Positions 1-9,211 of a stretch of DNA of 64,000 nucleotides are shown here, one piece after another. Source of the DNA: UBA1413 sp964650525 (GTDB taxonomy: Bacteria; Bacteroidota; Bacteroidia; Bacteroidales; Prolixibacteraceae); contig CAZYUA010000004.1 of the NCBI GenBank assembly GCA_964650525.1, positions 1-64,000 on the forward strand, given 5' to 3'. Both the position numbers and the translations under genes were made by a program. The notes beneath the pieces are model-generated. The model was not told where the DNA came from, searched no databases, and saw only the letters and a program-made list of their open reading frames with translations. Numbering within the stretch: the first letter of the stretch is position 1; the number at the start of each line of letters is the position of its first letter.

Positions 1-2
1 TG

Positions 3-359
3 TGGAACTTAAAAAACCAATTTTTCAATATTGCCAAAAACGTCACAAGTCAGGAAGCGTACCAGAATGTGAGCGGAGTTTGCCGGACGGTACGGGGTCC
101 CAGTATGTCGTGTACTCCCGGGAAAGTTCAGATCCTGGGGGTTAGCGAAGTCCGGGGGGAAAAGGTGATCGTTCTTCGGTTCATACAGGGTCGTAATCCC
201 GATTGGATAGCCCGTCCGTTCTTCGCCCGGTACGATCAGAATGTTACCTGGATGGATGCATTAAAACCGGCTTTTGGGGAAAAATTCTTCTTTGAAGACG
301 AGGAGTATCAACAATTCCGGGAGCGTTACTATTTCAGCGAACAGGAGAGTTTCGAATAA
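3..359 (+). CDS. KamA-like radical SAM protein, C-terminal fragment
   Basis: The reading frame is open from the left edge of the window (WNLKNQFFNIA...) to a stop at 359, so this is the 3' end of a gene that begins outside. An internal GTG at 69 is not a credible start because conserved-looking sequence continues upstream of it. The visible 118 residues contain CTPGKVQILGVSEVRGEKV, then RFIQGRNPDW and PAFGEKFFFE. From memory this resembles the C-terminal tail of the long KamA-family (lysine 2,3-aminomutase-like) radical SAM proteins of Bacteroidota. The radical SAM CxxxCxxC motif and the PLP lysine would lie upstream of the window, so neither the catalytic core nor the substrate can be assessed. 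The family call rests on remembered similarity only. Confidence 0.5.
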   Translation, partial: WNLKNQFFNIAKNVTSQEAYQNVSGVCRTVRGPSMSCTPGKVQILGVSEVRGEKVIVLRFIQGRNPDWIARPFFARYDQNVTWMDALKPAFGEKFFFEDEEYQQFRERYYFSEQESFE

Positions 360-467
360 AAGCGGCTCACCGTTTCCCCCTTCTGGCCTGTTTGGTATCA
401 GGTCGCATAATTGGCTTTGACAGTCAGCGTGTTGCGGGGAGGGGTATTCATCCGCACCTGCTGTGTG

Positions 468-2693
468 CTATAACAGTCCGGTTTTTTTTACGAAAATAAA
501 CCCTTCCCCTTTACCCAGGCATTGGCCAATGTGGGCAGCGGAATGAATGCCGGCATTTTTCAGTTCTGTCAGAATCTCCTCCTTTTCATGGTCCGGAACA
601 GTGAACAATAAGCCCCCGGAGGTCTGGGCATCGGAGAGGACATGGCGGGTGAGTGCGGAGATGGTTTCATCCCAGACTACATGCCGGCCGAAGTGCTCCA
701 GATTATTCAGGGTTCCACCGGGAATCACATTGGCTGCCGCAAGGTTGAATACCTCATCGAAAACGGGTACCCGGTCGGTGTATAGTTCGAACTCAACCCT
801 GCTGGCAACCGATACTTCGCTCAAATGCCCGATAAGTCCGAATCCCGTAACATCGGTGCAGGCATGGACGGAATATTTTGCTATGATTTCAGCGGCCTTA
901 TGGTTTAGTTGCGCCATGGAACGGGTCACTTCCATCCGCGATTTTTCACTTGCCAGGCCCCGTTTGATGGCTGTGGTTAAGATACCGGACCCTATGGGTT
1001 TTGTTAAAAGAAGAGCATCCCCTTCGTGGGCTCCCGAGTTGGCCCATATTCTGTCAGGGGCCACCAGACCTGTCACCACCATGCCGTACTTAGGCTCCGG
1101 GTCATCGATCGTGTGGCCTCCCAGTATGCAGATGCCAGCCTCCGCAGCCTTAGAGGAGGCTCCTTTCAGAATTTCCTTCAGGACTTCCATGGGTAGCCTG
1201 CCGGATGGGAATCCCACAATATTAAGAGCAAACAAAGGCTTGGCACCCATGGCATAAATATCGCTCAATGCATTGGCGGCAGCAATGGCCCCAAAATCGA
1301 AAGGATCGTCAACAATAGGAGTAAAAAAATCAACGGTCTGAACGATGGCTGTTGTCTCATTGATCCGGTAAACGGCGGCATCGTCTGAATGCCGAGTGTC
1401 GATCAGAACATTCCCGTCGGCAGTTGCGGGGATCTCTTTTAAGATTTTTTCCAGTTCCTGTGGCCTCAGTTTACAGGCGCATCCCAGACCCTGGGTATAT
1501 TTTGTGAGCTGTATCCTGCCGGTGGAAGGAGTAATTTCTTTTGAAGGGGCTGTTTCTGAAGGCCTTAACCGGTTGATGATCCCGGCGATAATCGTTGCGG
1601 CCTGGTTCATTTCCTCTTCTGTGGTATACCTGCCTGTTGAAAACCGGATAGTTCCCCTGGCAACTTCCTTTTCCAGCCCGATGGCTGTCAGTACCGGGGA
1701 AACATCTGCAGATTCTGTGTGACAGGCAGCTCCGGCAGATGCGGCGATCCCCATTAATTCCATTTCGTTCAACAAAATCTGGGCATCCAGGCCTTTAAAG
1801 CTCAGACTCAGGGTGTTGGGGAGGCGAAGTTCAGCATGTCCGTTGATCCTGATGCCAGAAACTTGCTGTAATAGCCTGTTATACAACAGGTCACGCATAT
1901 TTTTCAGATGGTTGATGTTTTTTTCAAGGTCCCTTCCGGCCAACTCGCAGGCTTTGCCCAGTCCGACAATTTCCACCACATTCTCTGTCCCGGCCCGCTT
2001 GTTCTGTTCATGGTCCGCCCCATGCATGAGCTTCTCCAGGAGAATGCCATCCCGAATATACAGGGCTCCTATGCCCTTGGGACCGTAAAGCTTATGACCC
2101 GCCACCGACAAGAGGTCGACTCCTGTTGCCTGCACATCCACAGGGTATTTGCCTGCCGACTGTGCAGCATCGGTATGAAAAGCAATCCTGTGCTTACGGG
2201 CAATTTCTGCGATTTCTTTCAGGGGCTGTACCGTCCCGATTTCGTTGTTGGCATGCATGACCGAAAGAAGTATAGTCTGCGGCGTAATGGCAGTCTCTAT
2301 GGCTTCCGGGCTTACCAACCCATCTTTATCCACCGGAATATAGGTAATGGTAAAGCCTTTGTGTTCCAGATACCTGCATACTTCTGTCACAGACGGATGC
2401 TCAATGGTCGTGGTAATAATGTGTTTCCCCTTGTGTTCGTTTGCAAAGGCATATCCCTTGATGGCAAAATTATTTGATTCTGTTCCCCCGCTGGTGAAAA
2501 CCACTTCACCAGGCCTGCAGTTGATCAGCGCAGCAACCTGTTTCCTTGCCTTTTCAATGGCCAGCTTTGTTTCCGTGCCATACCTGTGAGCACTCGAGGG
2601 ATTCCCGAAATACTCATTCAAATAGGGTTTCATTGCCTCCACCACCTCCCTGTCCACCGGGGTTGTGGCATTGTAATCAAGATAAATTTTCAT
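468..2693 (-). CDS. selD: Cysteine desulfurase-selenide, water dikinase (NifS-SelD) fusion
   Basis: This is a two-domain fusion of 741 residues. Residues 1-380 form a class V PLP aminotransferase of the NifS/IscS type: YLDYNATTP at the N-terminus, GGTESNN near 70, the PLP lysine in SVAGHKLYGPKG (K201), and the catalytic cysteine in SAGAACHTE (C324). After a short linker, residues 395-741 form SelD, which makes selenophosphate from selenide and ATP. Its active site reads GLGCACK, so the nucleophile is Cys405 and not selenocysteine; SelD motifs such as HSDDAAV and the LGGHTIDDPEPKYG region follow. Fusing a sulfur/selenium-mobilising desulfurase to SelD suggests direct hand-over of selenium from selenocysteine to the kinase (inference). 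No selA, selB, tRNA-Sec or selU is in the window, so the downstream use (selenoproteins or selenouridine) is not shown. The gene diverges from the histidine kinase at 2819. Confidence 0.93.
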   Translation of the reverse strand: MKIYLDYNATTPVDREVVEAMKPYLNEYFGNPSSAHRYGTETKLAIEKARKQVAALINCRPGEVVFTSGGTESNNFAIKGYAFANEHKGKHIITTTIEHPSVTEVCRYLEHKGFTITYIPVDKDGLVSPEAIETAITPQTILLSVMHANNEIGTVQPLKEIAEIARKHRIAFHTDAAQSAGKYPVDVQATGVDLLSVAGHKLYGPKGIGALYIRDGILLEKLMHGADHEQNKRAGTENVVEIVGLGKACELAGRDLEKNINHLKNMRDLLYNRLLQQVSGIRINGHAELRLPNTLSLSFKGLDAQILLNEMELMGIAASAGAACHTESADVSPVLTAIGLEKEVARGTIRFSTGRYTTEEEMNQAATIIAGIINRLRPSETAPSKEITPSTGRIQLTKYTQGLGCACKLRPQELEKILKEIPATADGNVLIDTRHSDDAAVYRINETTAIVQTVDFFTPIVDDPFDFGAIAAANALSDIYAMGAKPLFALNIVGFPSGRLPMEVLKEILKGASSKAAEAGICILGGHTIDDPEPKYGMVVTGLVAPDRIWANSGAHEGDALLLTKPIGSGILTTAIKRGLASEKSRMEVTRSMAQLNHKAAEIIAKYSVHACTDVTGFGLIGHLSEVSVASRVEFELYTDRVPVFDEVFNLAAANVIPGGTLNNLEHFGRHVVWDETISALTRHVLSDAQTSGGLLFTVPDHEKEEILTELKNAGIHSAAHIGQCLGKGEGFIFVKKTGLL

Positions 2694-2792
2694 AAATCAT
2701 GGTATCTGAATTGCATCTGAAAACTTTCGTAAAGAACAGGAATAATTTCATGCAATTTTAACGATGAAAGTGAGCTTCAGAAGTAATTATGT

Positions 2793-2800
2793 TAATTTTG
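2793..2800 (+). promoter_or_regulatory. Putative Bacteroidota -7 promoter element
   Basis: TAATTTTG matches the Bacteroidota -7 consensus TAnnTTTG and lies 19 nt before the ATG at 2819. It overlaps a possible upstream start at 2789, which favours 2819 as the real start of the kinase gene. No clear TTG -33 element is seen at the usual spacing. Confidence 0.35.
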
Positions 2801-2818
2801 TTAACATCAGCTTCATCC

Positions 2819-4984
2819 ATGAGCCACCTTAACAAAAGACTGTTCTGGGTCATCCTGGTTTTTTTCTATCCGTCAGAGGTTTATTCTCAGGCGCAGGAAT
2901 TGTTGGTGCTTTACAGGAACCAAGCGGGAAAGGCCAGGATAGAAACCGGACTTCAGATCTGTGATTCGCTGGTTGAAGATCCGGGCGCACTGGTTTCTTT
3001 TGGTTTAACCCTTCTTAAGGAAGCGGAGGGTGAAGTTCCGGGTTCCATGCTTCTGGCAAGGGTCTATCGCCATATCTCCGATGGGTATTTTTATTCCGAC
3101 AGCATAGTGCGGTCGAACGATTTTCTTCTGAAGGCCCTTACCCTTGCCGAATCCCTGGATCCTCAGGATACCCTTTTCATCGGTAGTGCCTTGAATGACC
3201 TGGGCATGAATTTCGACAATATGGGGAAACGGCTGGAGTCCCGGCATTATTTGCAGAAAGCCATTGAATACCTTACCGTTTCTGGCAGCCAGGAGAGTCT
3301 GGCTGATGCCAAAAGTAATCTGGCCAGCCTGTATTATGCCGAAGGAAATTATGAAGAAGCCATCAGGTTGTACAATGAAGCCTATCAGATTGATTTGCAG
3401 AGTGAAAATGCCGGCAGGCAGTCTTCATCGCTGAATAATATGGGGCGCATCTATGTGGATTGGGGCAAATTCGAAACAGGGCTGGCTTATTATTTCCGGT
3501 CGCTGGCATTATTAGACAGTGTGGCCGACCGGAAGATTATGGCGGTCAGATACAACAACATCGGTATGGCTTACCAGATGATGAAAAACCACCGTGAAGC
3601 CATCCGCTGGATTGAGAAAGCCCGGCTTATCGATGAGGAGGAAGGGATGGTGTTGCGGCTGGGAACCCGTTATTTTAATCTGGCCACCTCCATGGCAGCA
3701 CTTCGGGATTATGAGAGAGCCGGCGTTTATTTTGCGAAAGCCGATTCCTATTATACAGCTGCGGAACAGATTCCAGCCCTGGCCAGGGTCCACGCCGGTT
3801 TCGGCCAGATGTACCTGGATCAGGGCAATCCCTCCCGGGCTATCGACCATTTCCTCAGATCGCTCGAATATGCCGAAACCGGGGGATCCCTGCCCGAGCA
3901 GTCGTTAATCTATCACCAGCTTTACCGGTATTATAAGGAGACCGGAGCGTTTGAAAAAGCACTTCACTTTCATGAATTATACAGGTCTGTGAGGGATTCC
4001 ATCTTCAATCTGGAAGTTTCTGGCCAGGTGGAGGAGATGGAGGTGCAATACCAAACCTCCCAAAAGGAAGCGGAAATTGCAAGGCTGGAAGCTGAAAATG
4101 GTTTGCGGCTGAAAGAGGCATCTTTCCGGCGGCGGGAAAGAAACTGGGCGTTTGCAGGTCTTGGACTGGTGTTACTTTTCATAGCCGGGCTATACCGGTT
4201 GTTTATCACCGTAAAAAAGCAGAAAATGATTCTGGCAGCACAAAATGAAGAGCTTGACCAGCTTAACCAGACCCAGAACCGTCTTTTTGGGATTATCTCG
4301 CACGATTTGCGCAATGCCACTGCTGCCTACCAGAGCACCGCCAAAATGATTGCCTTCCATCTGGAAAAAGGCCAGCCGGAAAAGCTTCTTCCCCTGGCTC
4401 CTGAAATCCGGCGGAATGCCCGCAACCTCTCCGGAATGCTGGAAAACCTCCTGCAATGGTCGCTGCTCCGGATGAAAGGAATCGAACCAGAAAAGAAAAA
4501 AGTGACCATAAGAGATGAGGTTGACAGGGTGGTGGAGTTGGTAAGGGATCATGCACATTCAAAATCAACGGTCATCGAAAAGGAGGTGGGTGATGAGACA
4601 GTTTGGTGCGACCCGGGAAGCCTGGAACTGATTCTTCGCAATCTGATCGGTAACGCTGTTAAATTTACTGCCACCGGAAAGATTGTCATTTCTGCCTTTT
4701 CCGAAGGTGGTCAAACCATCTTGAAGGTGAAAGATACCGGCTGTGGCATTGACCCGGCCAGGGTGAAAAAACTCTTCAGCCCAGCCACCCTGGAAGTGAG
4801 CCGGGGAACCGCAGGGGAGAAGGGCACAGGACTGGGATTACAACTGGTGGCTGAGCACGTGGCCCGCAACGGGGGGTCCATCGATGTGGAAAGCCAGCCG
4901 GGAGAGGGGACTACCATCACTGTGATATTATCTTCAAAAGAAACGAGCATGGCGAACTATCACAACAAAAGGAGATGTACATAA
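2819..4984 (+). CDS. TPR-repeat sensor histidine kinase
   Basis: A membrane-bound two-component sensor of 721 residues. It begins with a signal peptide or anchor (MSHLNKRLFWVILVFF...VYSQ). A long run of tetratricopeptide repeats (about residues 60-380; examples LYYAEGNYEEAIRLYNEA, NNMGRIYVDWGKFETGLAYY) probably forms a periplasmic sensing superhelix. A short coiled coil and one membrane segment (about 442-463) follow. The cytoplasmic part has a HisKA dimerisation domain with phospho-acceptor His495 in ISHDLRNAT, then an HATPase domain with N-box LRNLIGNAVKF, G1 DTGCGID and G2 GEKGTGLGL. All kinase motifs look intact. I chose the ATG at 2819 over one 30 nt upstream because it gives a cleaner signal peptide and fits the promoter element. 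The LytTR regulator 100 nt downstream is its probable partner. The signal sensed is unknown. Confidence 0.88.
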   Translation: MSHLNKRLFWVILVFFYPSEVYSQAQELLVLYRNQAGKARIETGLQICDSLVEDPGALVSFGLTLLKEAEGEVPGSMLLARVYRHISDGYFYSDSIVRSNDFLLKALTLAESLDPQDTLFIGSALNDLGMNFDNMGKRLESRHYLQKAIEYLTVSGSQESLADAKSNLASLYYAEGNYEEAIRLYNEAYQIDLQSENAGRQSSSLNNMGRIYVDWGKFETGLAYYFRSLALLDSVADRKIMAVRYNNIGMAYQMMKNHREAIRWIEKARLIDEEEGMVLRLGTRYFNLATSMAALRDYERAGVYFAKADSYYTAAEQIPALARVHAGFGQMYLDQGNPSRAIDHFLRSLEYAETGGSLPEQSLIYHQLYRYYKETGAFEKALHFHELYRSVRDSIFNLEVSGQVEEMEVQYQTSQKEAEIARLEAENGLRLKEASFRRRERNWAFAGLGLVLLFIAGLYRLFITVKKQKMILAAQNEELDQLNQTQNRLFGIISHDLRNATAAYQSTAKMIAFHLEKGQPEKLLPLAPEIRRNARNLSGMLENLLQWSLLRMKGIEPEKKKVTIRDEVDRVVELVRDHAHSKSTVIEKEVGDETVWCDPGSLELILRNLIGNAVKFTATGKIVISAFSEGGQTILKVKDTGCGIDPARVKKLFSPATLEVSRGTAGEKGTGLGLQLVAEHVARNGGSIDVESQPGEGTTITVILSSKETSMANYHNKRRCT

Positions 4985-5087
4985 TCTCCCATGCGAGTTC
5001 CATACTGAGCAGTTTGTTCATGAAAAGAGCGAATTTATGTAACGCAATGATATATAAACTGTTAAGACCATTATTTACGTATGAAAT

Positions 5088-5807
5088 ATGAGCACCAGGG
5101 TTTTTATTGTAGAGGATGAGCTGATCCATGCTGAGGCGTTGAAGATCGCCATGGAGGAGGCGGGATTGGAACTTGCCGGGGAGTGCGGCGATGCAGATGC
5201 CGCCTTTGAACTGATTGCCCGGGCACACCCCGACGTACTGCTCGTAGACATTGCCCTGCCGGGAATCAACAACGGCATCACCCTGGCAGCAAGGGTACAC
5301 GATGAGTTGAATATTCCCCATATTTTCACCACCTCTTTTTCAAAGGATGACATCATCAAACAGGCGGTAGCCACCCATCCTTCCGGCTATTTACGTAAAC
5401 CCGTCGATGCCGTCAACCTGAAAGCTGCCGTGGAAATTGCTCTCCGGGGCGATGGTCCACCTTCCCTTCAAAAACCGGATCCCGTGGAGGATGCTCCTGT
5501 TTTTACAAAGGTCGGCGACCGTTTGATCCGGATCAATACAAACGACCTTTTAATCGTCAGAGCCGACGGCGAAAACTATATCTCCCTGGTGTTTGAAAAA
5601 AAAGAACTCTCCTGCCGGACCACCCTGAAGGAGTTCTGTTGCCAGCTGCCTCCTTCCTTTATCCAGGTACACAGGGGTTATTTCATCAACCTCAGTCATC
5701 TTGATTCATTCAACGAAAGAGAGCAAACCCTCAGTATGAAAGGTCATACGGCCCCTTTAGGAAGAAATTACCGCAAGCTTTTCCTGGAGAAAATCCGGCG
5801 GATCTGA
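5088..5807 (+). CDS. LytTR-family response regulator
   Basis: A 239-residue response regulator. The N-terminal receiver domain (about 1-120) has the acidic pair in IVEDE, phospho-acceptor Asp54 in LLVDIALPG, a Thr/Ser in IFTTSFS and the conserved Lys104 in YLRKPV. The C-terminal LytTR DNA-binding domain (about 145-239) shows DLLIVRADGENYISLVF, a central FIQVHRGYFINLSHL and a terminal PLGRNYRKLF. It would bind promoter DNA after phosphorylation by the kinase encoded just upstream. LytTR regulators paired with TPR histidine kinases are common in Bacteroidota. The target genes are not evident from the window; the secreted-protein genes that follow on the same strand are candidates by position only. 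Confidence 0.92.
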   Translation: MSTRVFIVEDELIHAEALKIAMEEAGLELAGECGDADAAFELIARAHPDVLLVDIALPGINNGITLAARVHDELNIPHIFTTSFSKDDIIKQAVATHPSGYLRKPVDAVNLKAAVEIALRGDGPPSLQKPDPVEDAPVFTKVGDRLIRINTNDLLIVRADGENYISLVFEKKELSCRTTLKEFCCQLPPSFIQVHRGYFINLSHLDSFNEREQTLSMKGHTAPLGRNYRKLFLEKIRRI

Positions 5808-5955
5808 ACTTACCCTTCGCTGAAAACCACTCCTGATGGTGCTGCCACGGGGAGTTCCAATTTTCGTTTTACCACGGTGTTGATGCCTTTCAACCTTCAA
5901 TCAAGGCCATTTACCCTCAAAACCTGGGTCATTCCCTGGTTTTGCCGTATGTTTA

Positions 5956-6321
5956 ATGGACAATTTGCAGAAAGTGAAACAGATCTTACTTCTGGGATTT
6001 CTGGTCCTGACTTGCTTCGGTTGTGTCAAGCCTTTGCGGGAAGGAGGTTCCTCGTGGAGGATTACAGCAGCCACACCTGAAAACGGATTTTGCAAAACGG
6101 GTATGAAGATGATATTGGAGGAGGACCGTCTGAAGATGGTCTCCGGAACCTCCACCACTGACTTTCCGATCATACAGGGAGATGGCCGGCTTCTGGCGGA
6201 TACCGGCATGGCAAAAATCCTCTTCAGCGTAGTGACGACTTCCGATTCCACCATGGTATGGGAGGAACTCTACGGCCCTGCACCTTTGGTGATTCATTTT
6301 GCTGTCATTCGTGATCGCTGA
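5956..6321 (+). CDS. Small putative lipoprotein of unknown function
   Basis: A 121-residue protein with a hydrophobic N-terminus (QILLLGFLVLTCFGC) ending in a possible lipobox cysteine at residue 23, so it is probably an exported lipoprotein, although the residues before the Cys are not ideal. The mature part is a short beta-rich chain with no motif I recognise. It lies on the same strand 30 nt before the next secreted-protein gene, and expression together with 6352-7824 is plausible. A longer out-of-phase frame at 5877-6080 overlaps its start and is not convincing. Confidence 0.55.
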   Translation: MDNLQKVKQILLLGFLVLTCFGCVKPLREGGSSWRITAATPENGFCKTGMKMILEEDRLKMVSGTSTTDFPIIQGDGRLLADTGMAKILFSVVTTSDSTMVWEELYGPAPLVIHFAVIRDR

Positions 6322-6351
6322 ATTCGAAAGTAATCACAAATAATTCTAATA

Positions 6352-7824
6352 ATGAAAACAACAAGACTATTCATTCTGTCGGCCCTTATCCTCATTTGGG
6401 CCGGAACCGGCACCGCCCAGATTGGCAATCTGAAAAATCTGGGGAAGAAGGTCACGGAAAGTGCTGAAAAGGCGGTTAAAAGCACTGGTGGCTCTTCTGT
6501 GGGAAGTTCTTCCACTCCGGCCATTACAAAGAGTAACCCTGACGCTTCCCGGTATGGTTCCGATACCCCTTCTGCTTCGGTGGCTCCTTTGGGCAGCGGT
6601 AGTGTGCTTTATGTGTCGAAGAAAAACGGTAACAATAAAAACGACGGGTCGAAGGAAGCTCCGCTGAAGAACCTGGACAAGGCCATTGAACTGGCAGCCC
6701 CCGGCACTACGATCCGGGTGGCAGGTGGCGTTGAAATGGGGACGTTGAACGTGGGTTACCTGGAGAGCGACAAAGCAGTGAAGATATACGGCAGTTACGA
6801 TGAGGAATTCACCGTACAGGACATTGCAAACCATCCCACGCTGATACAGCCTGACAATGAGAGTGCCCGTTCTACCCGCAAGGCGGTGATGAAGTTCACA
6901 AACGATGTGGCGGGTACGGTTCTGGACCACCTGGTCTTTGACGGCGGCGAGCGGAATGCCTACCATGTGAAGGAGGGGATCGTGGAAGGCGTGGAGGGAG
7001 GCGGCAGGCTTCTACCGGCCACGGAGCGGCCCCCGGTAGGTTTCCCGACAGTTGACGAACCCCTGTTGCAGTTTGTTAGTGCCACTACCGGAGGGGATGT
7101 GACTGTCCAGAACTGTGTCTTTGTCAACGGGGCCAGCTTTGCTCTACAGGCGGGCCACCGCAATGGGACATTCACCGTGAAAAACAACGTCTTCGTGGGG
7201 AACCGTATGGCAGCCATCGAGATCTACGGCACATGCGCCAGCACCGGAGGCCCAAATACCATGGCCCTCTGCGGCGACGTTGAAGTGGCTTACAACACTA
7301 TCCTCTTCACCTGGAGCCGCACCAAGGACTTCCTCGACATGGGCTACGGGGTGCGGGTGATGACCAAATGCAACTACAACATCCACCACAACATCATCGG
7401 GGCCTCCATTCTGGCAGGCATCGACCACACCCGTTTCAACAAAAACGAATGGGTACGCGTCGACCACAATATCTTTTTTGTCAATAAGGACAAAGACTTC
7501 CACTACAGTCCTGCCAGTAATACCCGACTGCGCATCGATGCTGGTGATTTCGGCGATCTGGAGATCGCGAGCACCACCGGCAACCGGATTGAAATTCCTG
7601 AAACGCTCAAAGTGCACCAGGCTTACCTCGACGGTTATCTCAACGCCCGCTATTCGGAACAAACCGACCTCGACCGCAACTCCCCGGCCAACCAGTGGCG
7701 CTCCATCCTTGGAATGAACCTTCAGGGAACCATGAGTTCTTCGGTGACCATGTTCTGTAACAAATACCCCTGGAAGGAGGCCATGCAACTCTTCGGAAAT
7801 GTGGAAGGCTATGGGGCGCAATGA
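6352..7824 (+). CDS. Secreted right-handed beta-helix protein
   Basis: A 490-residue exported protein. A signal peptide (MKTTRLFILSALILIWAGTGTAQ) is followed by IGNLKNLGKKV, a basic probably helical stretch, and then a Ser/Thr/Gly-rich linker to about residue 80. The body begins with VLYVSKKNGNNKNDGSKEAP, the start typical of parallel beta-helix (DUF1565/PbH1) domains: a YVS...NDG...P...L..A motif followed by stacked short strands with many Asn residues (YNIHHNIIG, VDHNIFFVN). Such folds occur in polysaccharide lyases, glycosidases and surface adhesins; no catalytic residues could be assigned. There is no T9SS tail. The N-terminus is shared with the next gene (7934-9085). Confidence 0.75.
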   Translation: MKTTRLFILSALILIWAGTGTAQIGNLKNLGKKVTESAEKAVKSTGGSSVGSSSTPAITKSNPDASRYGSDTPSASVAPLGSGSVLYVSKKNGNNKNDGSKEAPLKNLDKAIELAAPGTTIRVAGGVEMGTLNVGYLESDKAVKIYGSYDEEFTVQDIANHPTLIQPDNESARSTRKAVMKFTNDVAGTVLDHLVFDGGERNAYHVKEGIVEGVEGGGRLLPATERPPVGFPTVDEPLLQFVSATTGGDVTVQNCVFVNGASFALQAGHRNGTFTVKNNVFVGNRMAAIEIYGTCASTGGPNTMALCGDVEVAYNTILFTWSRTKDFLDMGYGVRVMTKCNYNIHHNIIGASILAGIDHTRFNKNEWVRVDHNIFFVNKDKDFHYSPASNTRLRIDAGDFGDLEIASTTGNRIEIPETLKVHQAYLDGYLNARYSEQTDLDRNSPANQWRSILGMNLQGTMSSSVTMFCNKYPWKEAMQLFGNVEGYGAQ

Positions 7825-7933
7825 CAAAGGCATTTTCAATAGCTTTCTCTGCCGGAAGGAGTGATCGCTCCCCGTCAGGAAAAGAGATTAACCTATAATA
7901 TTATTAAACCATTAACAAATAATCCATAAAGTT

Positions 7934-9085
7934 ATGAAAACCATCAGACTGCTTATTGTGATTGTTGCCCTGGTGTTGTGGGCATCCGAAGGATCGGCTC
8001 AGCTGGGGAACCTGAAGAGCCTAGGTAAAAAGGTGCTGGACCAGGCGGCGCCGGCTGCCGGGAAAGCCGGGAACAACACAGGTCAGGGTGAAAGACAGAT
8101 GCCTCTGGAGAAAGCCGCCAATGCTGTTCTGCCAACCGGGGAGGCATCCCCTGCAATCACAGACACCGGAAGCGGGATTATCTCTCTTGATCCCGGGAAT
8201 GTGGTCTTCTCCTCCTCACCCATCGATCCGGCATCGCCAACCGGTCTGAAAACCGCCTTTACCGCAGGCGAGCCTGTCCACGGTCTGGCAATCCTCCCCC
8301 AGACGTTGAAACAGCTGTACACAAACGCCGGCCCCAACGAAAAACTTCAGGTGGAAGTCTTTGTCTATACCGTGAAACCTCCCCTCTATTCTTACCAAAA
8401 GGAGCCCCGGAAGGAGCAGCTTATCTCATACAACATGTATGTTTCGGGCGACCTGAAGGAAAAGAATTTTCTGGTCCTCGACATGGTTCCCGATCCCGCA
8501 ACCACGCAGGTGTACAACACTCCCGGCCTTACCTGGAAGAAGTTCGGTGCCAAATACGAAGGCCCGGTAGCCCTGGCCGAATCCCTGGCCCGACTGGAAC
8601 CCGGCGATAACACCCTGCAGGTGGAAATCCATGCCTATTACAGCAAGGTGGCCTCGGGGACTCTTACCCTTTCAGGCGGCGATTTCTCGGTATACAATGC
8701 CATTTCGGAAAAGCTCAACGAAACAGCCCTTCAGTCGGGTGCCGCCAATGCCGAATTCCCTGTGGCCGTAACCTCTGATGCCCCCAGGGAAGCCCGCATG
8801 GTGGCCGCCCTGAAAAATTCCAACGACTGGAAAACCGGTTTCATCGACGGCACCGACGTGCTCAAGACGGCCATCACCTACGACTGGGAGATCCGCCGTC
8901 ATGAGATTTCGGGGGCCATTCTCCACCGCTATTGCATCGCCGCCATGGCCGTCAAAACAAAATCCGGCGGCTGCGCTTATTACAAGGTCACCTTCCAGGA
9001 AGACTACACCGGCGGGAAATTCCAGCCCCTCAGGTACGATGGTGTGGGCGACAAGGTGGTGATGGACTGCGCCAAACTGAAATAA
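7934..9085 (+). CDS. Secreted protein of unknown function, paralogous N-terminus to 6352-7824
   Basis: A 383-residue exported protein with signal peptide MKTIRLLIVIVALVLWASEGSAQ. The first mature residues, LGNLKSLGKKV, nearly repeat those of the upstream beta-helix protein (IGNLKNLGKKV), whereas the remaining parts look unrelated. A Gly/Ala-rich linker runs to about residue 60. The rest appears beta-rich (LQVEVFVYTVKPPLYSYQ, NTLQVEIHAYYSK), with two late cysteines (SGGCAYYK and the DCAKLK terminus). I do not recognise the family. The shared leader and tandem position suggest that the two proteins are exported or anchored in the same way (inference). Confidence 0.7.
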   Translation: MKTIRLLIVIVALVLWASEGSAQLGNLKSLGKKVLDQAAPAAGKAGNNTGQGERQMPLEKAANAVLPTGEASPAITDTGSGIISLDPGNVVFSSSPIDPASPTGLKTAFTAGEPVHGLAILPQTLKQLYTNAGPNEKLQVEVFVYTVKPPLYSYQKEPRKEQLISYNMYVSGDLKEKNFLVLDMVPDPATTQVYNTPGLTWKKFGAKYEGPVALAESLARLEPGDNTLQVEIHAYYSKVASGTLTLSGGDFSVYNAISEKLNETALQSGAANAEFPVAVTSDAPREARMVAALKNSNDWKTGFIDGTDVLKTAITYDWEIRRHEISGAILHRYCIAAMAVKTKSGGCAYYKVTFQEDYTGGKFQPLRYDGVGDKVVMDCAKLK

Positions 9086-9211
9086 TCCTATATGTACCTG
9101 ACCCGAAATCCAAAATGCTCATTGCGCCCACCGGGTGGATAGAGACAAATGGATTAACCTGCCGTTTTTCGAAATGAATCCTGACAACCTACAATTTCAA
9201 AAAAAATAAAA

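Noticed and set aside
5877..6080. 67-codon plus-strand frame overlapping the small lipoprotein start
   Set aside because: No signal or domain; the overlapping frame at 5956 has an export signal and a better position.
7144..7839. 231-codon minus-strand frame opposite the beta-helix gene
   Set aside because: Shadow of a supported gene; Val/His-rich sequence typical of antisense frames in GC-moderate DNA.
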